From Firmicutes bacterium HGW-Firmicutes-14 (GTDB lineage Bacteria > Bacillota > Thermincolia > Thermincolales > UBA2595): a DNA stretch of 64,000 nucleotides. This document shows, piece by piece, positions 56,664-64,000 of the stretch. The position numbers and the translations under genes are program-made. Under the pieces are notes generated by a model. That model saw only the letters and a program-made list of their open reading frames with translations. It had not been told where the DNA came from and did no database searches. The DNA lies in NCBI GenBank assembly GCA_002840275.1, contig PHAB01000002.1:62001-126000 (forward strand). Direction: 5' to 3'. Each line of letters begins with the position of its first letter. The stretch's first letter is position 1.

Positions 56664-57089
56664 ATGCAGCCTTACCGGGAATTCAGTGAACTTTTTCCCC
56701 AGGTCATGGTATTGATGGGGCCTAAAATCTACGGCGAATCGGATGTTACCGCCCAGCAGTTCAGGGTCCTCAGGATAATTGGACAGGGGCCGGTTACAGT
56801 CGGGGAAATATCCCACCATATAAACAGCAAGCTTTCTGCAGCGGCCAGGCTTCTCAGAAGACTCGAAACCAAGGGATGGATAATAAAAAAGCAGGATGAG
56901 AATGACCGGCGGGTATTTTGGCTGGAACTGACTGATGAGGGCTGCCAACTGATAAAGGTAATGGGAAACCACCGGGATGAGGTGATCAAAGAGATGTTTG
57001 ACAGGCTTATCCCCGAAGAACAGGAAGTGATTGTCAGGGGAATCAAACTGCTTTTGAAATCCCTGGCTGATGATACTGTCCCCGGTTAG
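56664..57089 (+). CDS. MarR-family transcriptional regulator
   Basis: A 141-residue dimeric winged-helix protein of MarR type. DVTAQQFRVLRIIGQGPVTV leads into the recognition helix SAAARLLRRLETKGWI, and the wing is KKQDENDRRVFWLELTDEG. AGGTGA precedes ATG 56664. It is the first gene of a unit with hemE, hemH and hemY, so it may sense heme, a porphyrin or redox state and adjust heme supply for the nearby cytochromes. The role is inferred from position and the operator repeats. Confidence 0.88.
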   Translation: MQPYREFSELFPQVMVLMGPKIYGESDVTAQQFRVLRIIGQGPVTVGEISHHINSKLSAAARLLRRLETKGWIIKKQDENDRRVFWLELTDEGCQLIKVMGNHRDEVIKEMFDRLIPEEQEVIVRGIKLLLKSLADDTVPG

Positions 57090-57158
57090 TGGTTGCATGC
57101 TGCCCGGCTGTGGGGGCAATATTAATGAACAGCTATAATAATCAAGGGAGGATTTGTG

Positions 57159-58190
57159 ATGCAGAGGGAACGTTTTTTAAAGGCCTGCAGGAGAGAAGAT
57201 GTTGACTGCACACCAGTCTGGCTGATGCGCCAGGCGGGAAGGTATATGGAGGAATACATGGAAATCAGGAGAAAATATGATTTCCTTACTATGTGTAAGA
57301 CCCCCGAACTGGCTGCTGAAGTAACCTTACAGCCGGTAAACAGGTTAGGTGTGGATGCGGCCATCCTTTTTGCCGATATCCTGCTGCCCCTGGAAGGGAT
57401 GGGGATTGACCTGGCTTTTGCCAAAAATGAAGGCCCGGTAATAGCCAACCCCGTCAGGACGGTAAAAGATGTGGAAAACATCCGTATTCTTGAAGCAGAA
57501 GAGGCCACACCATATGTCATGGAGGCCATTCGCCTGATCAGGAGAGAACTGGATGGGCGGGTCCCGCTTATAGGCTTTTCCGGAGCGCCTTTCACCATTG
57601 CCAGCTATATTATTGAGGGGGGCGGGTCCAGGGAATACAAGAACTGTAAGACTATGATGTGGCAGGCGCCGGGAACATGGGATGCCCTTATGGAGAAGAT
57701 ATCAGAGGTCCTGCTGAAATACCTGAAAGCCCAGGTAAAGGCCGGCGCTCAGGCGGTCCAGATGTTTGACTCCTGGGTAGGGGCCCTGTCACCGGATGAT
57801 TACGAGAGGTATGTCCTTCCATATTCAAAATATGTTTTGGAAGGACTTAGAGGTGAAGGGGTGCCGGTTATCCATTTTGCCAACAATGCATCCAGTATGC
57901 TGGAACTGGTGACTGAGGCCGGTGGAGATGTTATCGGTATAGACTGGAGAATAAACCTGGATGATGCATGGAAAAGGATTGGCGATACAAAAGCCATCCA
58001 GGGGAATCTCGATCCTTTTACACTATTTGCACCTCCTGATGTAATCAGGGAAAAAGTCAGAAAGATACTAGAAATGGCCGGAAACCGGCCAGGCCATATA
58101 TTTAACCTGGGCCATGGGATTAACAAGGAAACACCTGTAGAAAATGTTATTACTCTGGTTGAGGCAGTGCATGAGTACAGCCGTCGTTAG
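57159..58190 (+). CDS. hemE: Uroporphyrinogen decarboxylase
   Basis: A 343-residue cytosolic enzyme that converts uroporphyrinogen III to coproporphyrinogen III. The signature TPVWLMRQAGRYMEEY lies near residue 20; AAILFADILLPLEGMG supplies the catalytic aspartate, and LIGFSGAPFTIASYIIEGG and FNLGHGINKETPVENV are conserved. ATG 57159 is preferred over GTG 57156 because AGGGAGG (57145-57151) is then seven bases away. It ends in TAG, 12 bases before hemH. Confidence 0.95.
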   Translation: MQRERFLKACRREDVDCTPVWLMRQAGRYMEEYMEIRRKYDFLTMCKTPELAAEVTLQPVNRLGVDAAILFADILLPLEGMGIDLAFAKNEGPVIANPVRTVKDVENIRILEAEEATPYVMEAIRLIRRELDGRVPLIGFSGAPFTIASYIIEGGGSREYKNCKTMMWQAPGTWDALMEKISEVLLKYLKAQVKAGAQAVQMFDSWVGALSPDDYERYVLPYSKYVLEGLRGEGVPVIHFANNASSMLELVTEAGGDVIGIDWRINLDDAWKRIGDTKAIQGNLDPFTLFAPPDVIREKVRKILEMAGNRPGHIFNLGHGINKETPVENVITLVEAVHEYSRR

Positions 58191-58202
58191 GGGGGATGCC
58201 GG

Positions 58203-59159
58203 GTGGAAAACGGAACCAAGGGTGTAATACTGCTGGCTTTTGGAGGAGCAGATTCTCCGGAAGCCATAGAACCGTTTATGAGAAACCTGATGGGGGGCAG
58301 GACCCCTCCACCACCCCTGGTGGAAAAGATAAAAGCCAGGTATATGCTGATCGGAGGCAAATCACCTTTGCCAGGGATAACCGCCGACCAGGCACAAAAG
58401 CTTGAAAACTGTCTGAACTCCGGCCAGGAGCCCGGGGCAGACAGTGGAGGGTGTTTCAGGGTTACGGTGGGGATGCGCCACTGGCATCCCTTTGTGGAGG
58501 AAGGTGTGGACCGGCTTCTGGCGGAAGGAGCCGAAACAATCATTGCTGTCAGTATGGCGCCTTTTTATTCAAAGGTCAGTACAGGGGAATACAGGGAAGA
58601 ACTCGAGAGGGTGGTTTCATCCCGGAAGCCGGTGCCTGAGGTGCGTATGGCCCGCAACCTCTGTGAGAGCCCGGTGTTCATTGAGGCGGTCGCTGAAAAG
58701 GTTGCCGCAGGGCTGGGGAGATTTCCGGAAGAAAAGAGCGGACGCGCGGCCAAAGATATACCGGTGATTTTTTCCGCCCATTCTTTACCTGTGCAATATA
58801 TAGAGAATGGCGATCCATATGACCGGCAGTTCGCCCGGGCGGCTGCCCAGGTAGCCGGAAGGCTTGGGCTGACAAACTGGTCAAGGGCATACCAGAGCAA
58901 GGGCGGGGGTCAGGGTGAATGGCTGTGCCCGATGGTTGAAGACGTGATGGACCGGTTGAAACAGGAAGGCCAGCGTGATGTGCTGATAGTCCCCATAGGT
59001 TTTGTTTCCGATCATATAGAAACCCTTTATGATATTGATATCGCCCAGAAAGAGCATGCGGTTTCACTGGGCCTTAATTTCCGGAGGACAGATTCACTCA
59101 ATACTTCAAATTCTTTTATCAGGGCGCTTGCTGAACTGGTACGGGAAGCAATGAGTTAA
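58203..59159 (+). CDS. hemH: Ferrochelatase (probably coproporphyrin ferrochelatase CpfC)
   Basis: A 318-residue enzyme inserting iron into a porphyrin. VILLAFGGADSPEAIEPFMR starts the fold; the metal-site histidine is in FSAHSLPVQY and the glutamate in FVSDHIETLYDID. GTG 58203 follows GGGGGG. In Gram-positive bacteria HemH homologues usually act on coproporphyrin III. With HemE and HemY here, a coproporphyrin-dependent route is likely, but no coproheme decarboxylase gene is in view. Confidence 0.92.
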   Translation: MENGTKGVILLAFGGADSPEAIEPFMRNLMGGRTPPPPLVEKIKARYMLIGGKSPLPGITADQAQKLENCLNSGQEPGADSGGCFRVTVGMRHWHPFVEEGVDRLLAEGAETIIAVSMAPFYSKVSTGEYREELERVVSSRKPVPEVRMARNLCESPVFIEAVAEKVAAGLGRFPEEKSGRAAKDIPVIFSAHSLPVQYIENGDPYDRQFARAAAQVAGRLGLTNWSRAYQSKGGGQGEWLCPMVEDVMDRLKQEGQRDVLIVPIGFVSDHIETLYDIDIAQKEHAVSLGLNFRRTDSLNTSNSFIRALAELVREAMS

Positions 59160-59191
59160 CCAGGGAACGAATTATAAACGAGGTGGTTCTT

Positions 59192-60616
59192 ATGAAAAAG
59201 GTAGTCATTATCGGAGGCGGTATCACAGGGCTTTCAGCGGCATATGAGATGCAAAAGGCTATTGAGACAGGAAAGCTGGTTGATTACCTGCTGGTGGAAA
59301 AGGAAGACCGTCTTGGGGGTAAGATATTGACGGAAAAAATCGATGGTTTTATACTGGAGGGAGGCCCTGATTGTTTCCTTTCCGAAAAACCATGGGTTGG
59401 TCAAATGGCTGAAAAACTTGGTATAGGTAACCGTCTGATGGGAAGCAATGAAGCCAGTAAAAGGACTTATGTATTTTGTGACGGAAGGCTGAATATGCTT
59501 CCTGACGGACTTATGGGCCTGGTGCCGACTAAGATTGTGCCATTCGCCCTGAGCCCGCTGATTTCCTGGCCAGGCAAGATACGCATGGCCTTTGACTGGT
59601 TTATTCCCAGGAAAAAAACCGGTGAAGATGAAACTTTAGGAAGCTTTGTGACCAGGAGGCTGGGCAAGGAGGCCCTTGATAAAATCGCTGAACCCCTGAT
59701 CGGGGGCATACATGCGGGCGATCCTGACCAAATGAGTCTAAAGGCCAGCTTCCCCAGGTTCATACAGATGGAGGAGAAATATGGCAGCCTCCTGAAGGCC
59801 ATGCTGGCAGGCCGCAAAAACGCCCCCAAACCGAAACCTGCCGAACCTGGGAAACCTAAGAAAACCTTTTTCATGACCTTTGCTGACGGCATGGGGGAAC
59901 TGACGGACACAATAGCTTCCCAACTTGATAAATCCAAGATATTAACAGGTAAAACAGTTTCGAAAATAGAAAAGCGGCCTGACGGCAGTTACATGGTCCA
60001 CGTGGAGGGAATGGACCCTGTGGAAGCCGATGCTGTGATTGTCACTGCTCCGGCTCATGAAGCTGCGAAGATAGTGAAAGATGTTGACAAAACAATGGCT
60101 GATAACCTGGCCGGGATTCCCCAGGCTACTTCTGCCACGGTAAATCTTGCCTTTAAACGTTCTGATATTCACAAACATCTGGAATGCTTCGGTTTTATCA
60201 TACCGATTTCAGAGGGAAGAAAGATTAAAGCAGCCACATACAGTTCTACGAAGTGGAACAACAGGACCCCGGGTGAGGATTATATCCTGATCAGGGCCTT
60301 TGTTGGAGGCGCCAGGAACCAGGAACTGGTATACCAGGATGATGAGGCACTTCTTAAAATGGTCCTTGATGAGCTTAGGGATATCATAGGCCTTACCGCC
60401 AAACCTGTTGTACACAAAATATACCGCTGGGAAAAAGGGATGCCCCAGTATACCGTGGGTCACCTGGATCGGGTAGCCGCAATCGAAGCCAAGACCTCTG
60501 CCAACCCGGGTTTTTACGTGGTCGGGGGCTCATACCGCGGAGTAGGTGTAGGAGATTGTATAAATGTCGGCGCCCAGGCGGTCGAAAAGGCTCTGGCCCA
60601 TGTCGGGGCAGAGTGA
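59192..60616 (+). CDS. hemY: Coproporphyrinogen/protoporphyrinogen oxidase (HemY/CgoX type)
   Basis: A 474-residue FAD flavoprotein. The dinucleotide motif VVIIGGGITGLSAAYEMQ starts at residue 3, and GGKILTEKIDGFILEGGPDC and the C-terminal GLYVVGGSY-like segment (NPGFYVVGGSYRGVGVGDC) complete the FAD site. GAGGTGG (59180-59186) selects ATG 59192. It oxidises coproporphyrinogen III (or protoporphyrinogen IX) with oxygen or another acceptor. In an anaerobe the electron acceptor is an open question. It is the last hem gene here. Confidence 0.93.
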   Translation: MKKVVIIGGGITGLSAAYEMQKAIETGKLVDYLLVEKEDRLGGKILTEKIDGFILEGGPDCFLSEKPWVGQMAEKLGIGNRLMGSNEASKRTYVFCDGRLNMLPDGLMGLVPTKIVPFALSPLISWPGKIRMAFDWFIPRKKTGEDETLGSFVTRRLGKEALDKIAEPLIGGIHAGDPDQMSLKASFPRFIQMEEKYGSLLKAMLAGRKNAPKPKPAEPGKPKKTFFMTFADGMGELTDTIASQLDKSKILTGKTVSKIEKRPDGSYMVHVEGMDPVEADAVIVTAPAHEAAKIVKDVDKTMADNLAGIPQATSATVNLAFKRSDIHKHLECFGFIIPISEGRKIKAATYSSTKWNNRTPGEDYILIRAFVGGARNQELVYQDDEALLKMVLDELRDIIGLTAKPVVHKIYRWEKGMPQYTVGHLDRVAAIEAKTSANPGFYVVGGSYRGVGVGDCINVGAQAVEKALAHVGAE

Positions 60617-60674
60617 GCAAAATCACATACTTAAAGGCCGGCTTGTGGGATAATAGCCTGGAGAGGTGATACAA

Positions 60675-60971
60675 ATGGCATTTACCGTTGTACTCAAGGC
60701 ATTGTTGTCCCTTATTGCCGGCCTGGTTTTTTGGTTTTTGGCATTCCTCGTCTTTATGGTCTATTCATTTATGCCAATTTCCAAGGTCCCCAATTCCGTT
60801 TATTTTACAGTAATCGCCCCTGTTTTATACCTTGTCTTCAGCAATCTGCTGCTGAGAAGGCTTTTTAGGGAATCAGGCCGGAAAAACCTGGCTGTCAATC
60901 TGGCCGTGACCCTGGCAATGACCGGTATTTCCCTGGTTGTAGTAGACCTGGCGGCCAGGGTGGCAAGATAA
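60675..60971 (+). CDS. Small membrane protein
   Basis: A 98-residue protein with three hydrophobic helices (about 5-32, 42-58, 75-93). GAGAGGTG (60660-60667) selects ATG 60675. No family was recognised. It follows hemY by 58 bp and may belong to the same transcript. Confidence 0.65.
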   Translation: MAFTVVLKALLSLIAGLVFWFLAFLVFMVYSFMPISKVPNSVYFTVIAPVLYLVFSNLLLRRLFRESGRKNLAVNLAVTLAMTGISLVVVDLAARVAR

Positions 60972-61016
60972 AATCTTGTCATATGATTCCTCCGTTCTGG
61001 GCGATATCTCCATCAT

Positions 61017-62378
61017 CTACAATCTGCCGATCATCTGAAGCAATTCATCTTCATTGTCAACCAAAATATTTTCCAGTTCACCGATACATTCTTTGAAAAG
61101 GCTAATTTTTTCACCAAGTACAGAGAATATCTTTTCCTCAATCGTGTCTTGGACCACGAAGTTGTATATATAGACAGTTTCTGATTTCTGCCCGATACGG
61201 TCGATCCGCCCAATCCGCTGTTCGACTTTCATCGGGTTCCAGGGCAGGTCAAAGTTGACAATAACATCACAATACTGGAAGTTGAGGCCCTGGGAACCGG
61301 AATCCGTACAAATCATTACAGGAACATCCTGTTTCTCAAAAAGGCTCTTAATCCATTCTTTCTGATTTCTCCTCAGTTTGCCGTTGAATAGGAGGAACCT
61401 GATATTCTGTTGATGAAGGTACCTGGCTATATAAAACTGGGTTTGAATATATTCCGTAAAAACAAGCATTTTACCGTTGTGGGAACGTAGGATTGAATCA
61501 AGGTACCTCAGTTTTGGAGAGACATCACATTCTTCAATTTTGGCAAGGAGGGTGAAGTCTCCTTTTTTTTGCAGGGTATCATATAGGGCCGAATAACTGC
61601 TGCAGAATTCTTTACTCAGGGTAAGTCTCAAAAATGAGCCCTTATTTTCCTGGATTTTTTCGTATATTTCTCTTTCCAGGTCTGAAAGGCCAATTGGTAC
61701 CAGCCTGATTTTCCTTTTAATATTCTTAACTCCCAGTTCCCTTGTCATATTGCGTATCATCACATCCTGCAGCTTGTCCCTGAGTTCACTGATCAGGGTC
61801 TTGGGATTAAGCTGGTAATGGTCAAGGAAACTGTCATAATCCGGAAAAAGTTCGGGTCTAAGCAGGGAAACCAGGTTATACACCTCTTCAACCTTATTAT
61901 GCAGCGGTGTTGCTGTCAGGAGCACCAGGCCTTTTGTCCGGAGCTGGGAAGCCAAGGCCCAGTTGGCAGTTTTTCGGTTTTTTAATTTGTGGGCCTCATC
62001 AATAACCACCAGGTCATATTCGTTCTCAAGGATCAGGCTCCGGTTCTCATCCCGTTTTGCCTTATCAAGTGACCCCACCACATATTGCCCCGACCAGGCC
62101 CAGGGTCCTTTCCTGGTAACCCAGAAATTCATTCCGAATTTTTCGTTCAGTTCAGTCCACCACTGCTGGACAAGGGAAGCCGGGGTCAGGACCAGTATCC
62201 GGCCGGCCTGTCCTGTCATAATAAGCTCTTTTATGATAAGCCCTGCTTCGATAGTTTTTCCCAGGCCGACTTCATCTGCGATCAGTGCCCGGCACCCCAT
62301 ATCATACATGACTTTTTTCGCTGTCTGCACCTGGTAATCATGGGGTTTGAAGGGTAGTTCGGGAAGACAAGCTAACAA
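61017..62378 (-). CDS. SNF2-family DEAD/DEAH-box helicase
   Basis: A 453-residue SWI/SNF-type ATPase. Motifs are DEVGLGKTIEAGLI (I), VLTPASLVQQWW (Ia), DEAH in VIDEAHKLKN (II), LLTATPLHNK (III), CTDSGSQGLNFQ (V) and QRIGRIDRIGQ (VI). It is a compact helicase core without obvious accessory domains, near the RapA/HepA group. It begins at TTG 62378 behind GGAGGTGG, with no ATG available, and ends in TAG. No methylase, nuclease or phage-defence partner was seen beside it. Confidence 0.88.
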   Translation of the reverse strand: MLACLPELPFKPHDYQVQTAKKVMYDMGCRALIADEVGLGKTIEAGLIIKELIMTGQAGRILVLTPASLVQQWWTELNEKFGMNFWVTRKGPWAWSGQYVVGSLDKAKRDENRSLILENEYDLVVIDEAHKLKNRKTANWALASQLRTKGLVLLTATPLHNKVEEVYNLVSLLRPELFPDYDSFLDHYQLNPKTLISELRDKLQDVMIRNMTRELGVKNIKRKIRLVPIGLSDLEREIYEKIQENKGSFLRLTLSKEFCSSYSALYDTLQKKGDFTLLAKIEECDVSPKLRYLDSILRSHNGKMLVFTEYIQTQFYIARYLHQQNIRFLLFNGKLRRNQKEWIKSLFEKQDVPVMICTDSGSQGLNFQYCDVIVNFDLPWNPMKVEQRIGRIDRIGQKSETVYIYNFVVQDTIEEKIFSVLGEKISLFKECIGELENILVDNEDELLQMIGRL

Positions 62379-62604
62379 AAAACCACCTCCTTATCGTCCC
62401 ATTCAATAGTATGGCTGAATCGGTTCAGGACAATAGGAGGTAAGTTATGTATCATTCGGACCTTATTGGATAGCTTCAGCGATAAGCCGTAATTTGGCCA
62501 CATCAATAGCCGTTAAAGGAAAATATGTTTTAGCCGCGAATTTTAAATGTAGCCGTTTCCGGTAATATTATCGTAAAACGGTATAATGTCCGGAGGTTAA
62601 GTTT

Positions 62605-63588
62605 ATGGAACAAGGCAGGGCCAGGTATAACGAATATTCGTCATACCTGAAGAGGAAATACGGAGAAAAAGTATATAAACTGCCTGTAAACCTGCCCGGC
62701 ACGTGTCCTAACAGGGACGGAACGGTGAGTACCGGCGGGTGTATTTTCTGTGATGAAGAGGGCGCCGGGTTTGAATGTCTGCCCAGTTCCATGGAGGCAG
62801 CCAGGCAGGTAAAGGAAAACAAGGCATTTTTCATTAAACGGTTCAATGCCCGCAAGTTTTTTGTCTATTTTCAGGCATTCAGCAACACATATTGTGATCT
62901 GGAATTGTTCAGACAAAATGTTTTGTCGGCTGTAGAAGACAAAGATGTGATAGGGATTTCTATTTCCACCCGGCCTGACTGCATAAGCAGCTCATACCTG
63001 GATTTTCTCGCCGGAATCAAGGCGGAGAAGGGCCTTGACATCAATATAGAGCTGGGGCTTCAAACGGTGAACTACCATACCCTGAAAAAAATAAACCGCG
63101 GCCACACCCTGGCCGAATTTATTGATGCGGTTTTACGTATCAAAAAGTATTCCATGGAAGTTGTGACCCACCTGATTCTTAACCTCCCATGGGATGACGA
63201 AACAGATGTTGCCGAATCTGCCAGGATATGCTCTGCTCTTGGGGTAGATTTCATAAAGATTCATTCCCTCTATGTGGTCCAAAACACGGTGCTGGGGGAT
63301 ATGTACGAGAGAGGGGAATTCCAAATCATTTCCCTGGATGAATATATAGACAGGGTCATTCTCTTCCTGGAGCACCTAAACCCAGAGATTGTTATTCAAA
63401 GGCTGGTTGGGAAAGGGCCGCAGGGGAATCTGCTTTTCTGCAACTGGGGGACCAGCTGGTGGAAGATTAAACGTAAAATAGAAGAGACAATGGAAGAGAG
63501 AGATACATGGCAGGGGAAGAGGTTTGACTATATAGACGGAGCGGCCCTGAAAAAACGGGGCTTTGACCAAAGGCCTGTTCTTACCTAA
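62605..63588 (+). CDS. TIGR01212-family radical SAM protein (YtqA/YhcC-like)
   Basis: A 327-residue radical SAM protein. The cluster cysteines lie in CPNRDGTVSTGGCIFC, the characteristic spacing of this family, followed by ARKFFVYFQAFSNTY, ISISTRPDCI and ELGLQTVNYHTLKKINRGH. ACGGTATAATG (TATAAT 62582-62587) and CGGAGG (62591-62596) precede ATG 62605. Family members act in uncertain RNA or metabolic modification. The 226-bp gap before it also has an eight-codon frame (62447-62473) with a good GGAGG but no further support. Confidence 0.88.
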   Translation: MEQGRARYNEYSSYLKRKYGEKVYKLPVNLPGTCPNRDGTVSTGGCIFCDEEGAGFECLPSSMEAARQVKENKAFFIKRFNARKFFVYFQAFSNTYCDLELFRQNVLSAVEDKDVIGISISTRPDCISSSYLDFLAGIKAEKGLDINIELGLQTVNYHTLKKINRGHTLAEFIDAVLRIKKYSMEVVTHLILNLPWDDETDVAESARICSALGVDFIKIHSLYVVQNTVLGDMYERGEFQIISLDEYIDRVILFLEHLNPEIVIQRLVGKGPQGNLLFCNWGTSWWKIKRKIEETMEERDTWQGKRFDYIDGAALKKRGFDQRPVLT

Positions 63589-64000
63589 TATTCAATCAGG
63601 GTCAGGATGACTTCAAACACAATCAGGCCTACAATAGCCAGTTCCACAAGCAGGGACCGGTAGTTGACCACCTCATCGTTGAGCATTGAATATGTTCTCT
63701 GTATCAGCTGGATCTTATGCTGGATACTTTCCGTCCACTCCCTGGTGCGGAATATGGACAGAGCTGAACCATAGACCCGTGCATAGAAAACATCCTCGGT
63801 AACAGTTATCTGTTTCTGAATTCTTTCGGTTATGTCTGTAATATCGATTACTATTTCCATAAAGTTTTTCATGATCCGGCGGTACTGCCTGATCTTTGTC
63901 CACCAGCCCTGTTTGTCCGCCATTTCAATGGAATCATACATGCGGTCCAGTTCTCTGGTAAGTACGGTATCATAATATCTCAGCTCCAAAAGCTGGGTTG
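63585..64000 (-). CDS. RMD1/YagE-family (DUF155) protein, C-terminal part
   Basis: The frame is open to the window's right edge, so the N-terminus lies outside; about 138 codons are visible. Content includes RELDRMYDSIEMADKQGWW, a helical, charged middle and a C-terminal membrane helix (LLVELAIVGLIVFEVILTLI), matching the end of RMD1/DUF155 proteins. It overlaps the convergent radical SAM gene by four bases and ends in TAG. An internal TTG at 63989 is probably not the start. Confidence 0.72.
   Translation of the reverse strand, partial: TQLLELRYYDTVLTRELDRMYDSIEMADKQGWWTKIRQYRRIMKNFMEIVIDITDITERIQKQITVTEDVFYARVYGSALSIFRTREWTESIQHKIQLIQRTYSMLNDEVVNYRSLLVELAIVGLIVFEVILTLIEY

Noticed and set aside
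62447-62473. Eight-codon leader peptide with a good GGAGG before the radical SAM gene
   Set aside because: It is too short for sequence evidence, no regulatory fold follows it, and its TAG end gives no support for a function.

Overview
The window looks like chromosome from an anaerobic, spore-forming Gram-positive bacterium of the Clostridia (Peptococcaceae / Desulfotomaculum / Thermincola-like). This is inferred from an S-layer (SLH) protein, ECF sigma / DUF4367-type anti-sigma genes, exact Spo0A-box matches, System II cytochrome c maturation, a giant multiheme cytochrome, a bacterial-type heme operon and strong AGGAGG ribosome sites. No rRNA, tRNA, CRISPR array, IS transposase or prophage gene was seen.

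Region 1 (1-13.8 kb) is a catabolic island. It has a branched-chain-type ABC importer (livJHMGF), an N-acyl-D-amino-acid deacylase, a convergent PucR-type regulator, and then a + strand cluster. That cluster holds a dimethylamine-methyltransferase (MtbB) homologue, a taurine/omega-amino-acid:pyruvate aminotransferase, a methylmalonate-semialdehyde-type dehydrogenase, alanine dehydrogenase and a small FMN-binding protein. The key observation is that the methyltransferase gene contains an in-frame TAG at 8736-8738. Both flanks are in one frame and both match MtbB, so the gene is best read as one 465-residue pyrrolysine protein. Together the genes suggest uptake, deacylation, demethylation, transamination and CoA-dependent oxidation of an N-substituted omega-amino acid, with alanine dehydrogenase regenerating pyruvate. 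The exact substrate is unknown.

Region 2 (13.9-29.0 kb) has a MalT-like STAND regulator with a SARP-type output domain, divergent from an 11.5-kb gene for a 3835-residue SLH surface protein. That protein strings together five predicted beta-propellers from four families (about 34 blades), with FN3 and Ig-like spacers. Region 3 (29.1-39.8 kb) is a mosaic of small envelope and regulatory genes: GntR/SPFH operon, two lipoproteins, a truncated ECF sigma with its anti-sigma, a metallo-beta-lactamase-fold hydrolase, a VanZ-like protein and an AAA ATPase. It also has a 220-bp foldback element, a broken phosphodiester-glycosidase/copper-amine-oxidase-domain gene and an FHA regulator. Several of these genes look damaged.

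Region 4 (39.8-45.6 kb) has citrate synthase, nicotinate phosphoribosyltransferase, and a LuxE-like / B12-radical-SAM pair. Region 5 (45.8-60.6 kb) is a cytochrome and heme block: ResB, CcsA/B, a 2415-residue cytochrome with 15 CXXCH motifs, a tethered substrate-binding-like protein and a cytochrome remnant. It ends with a MarR gene, preceded by a strong promoter and three 17-bp operator repeats, that leads into hemE-hemH-hemY. The last 3.5 kb has a small membrane protein, a SNF2 helicase, a YtqA-type radical SAM protein and a truncated-by-window RMD1/DUF155 gene.
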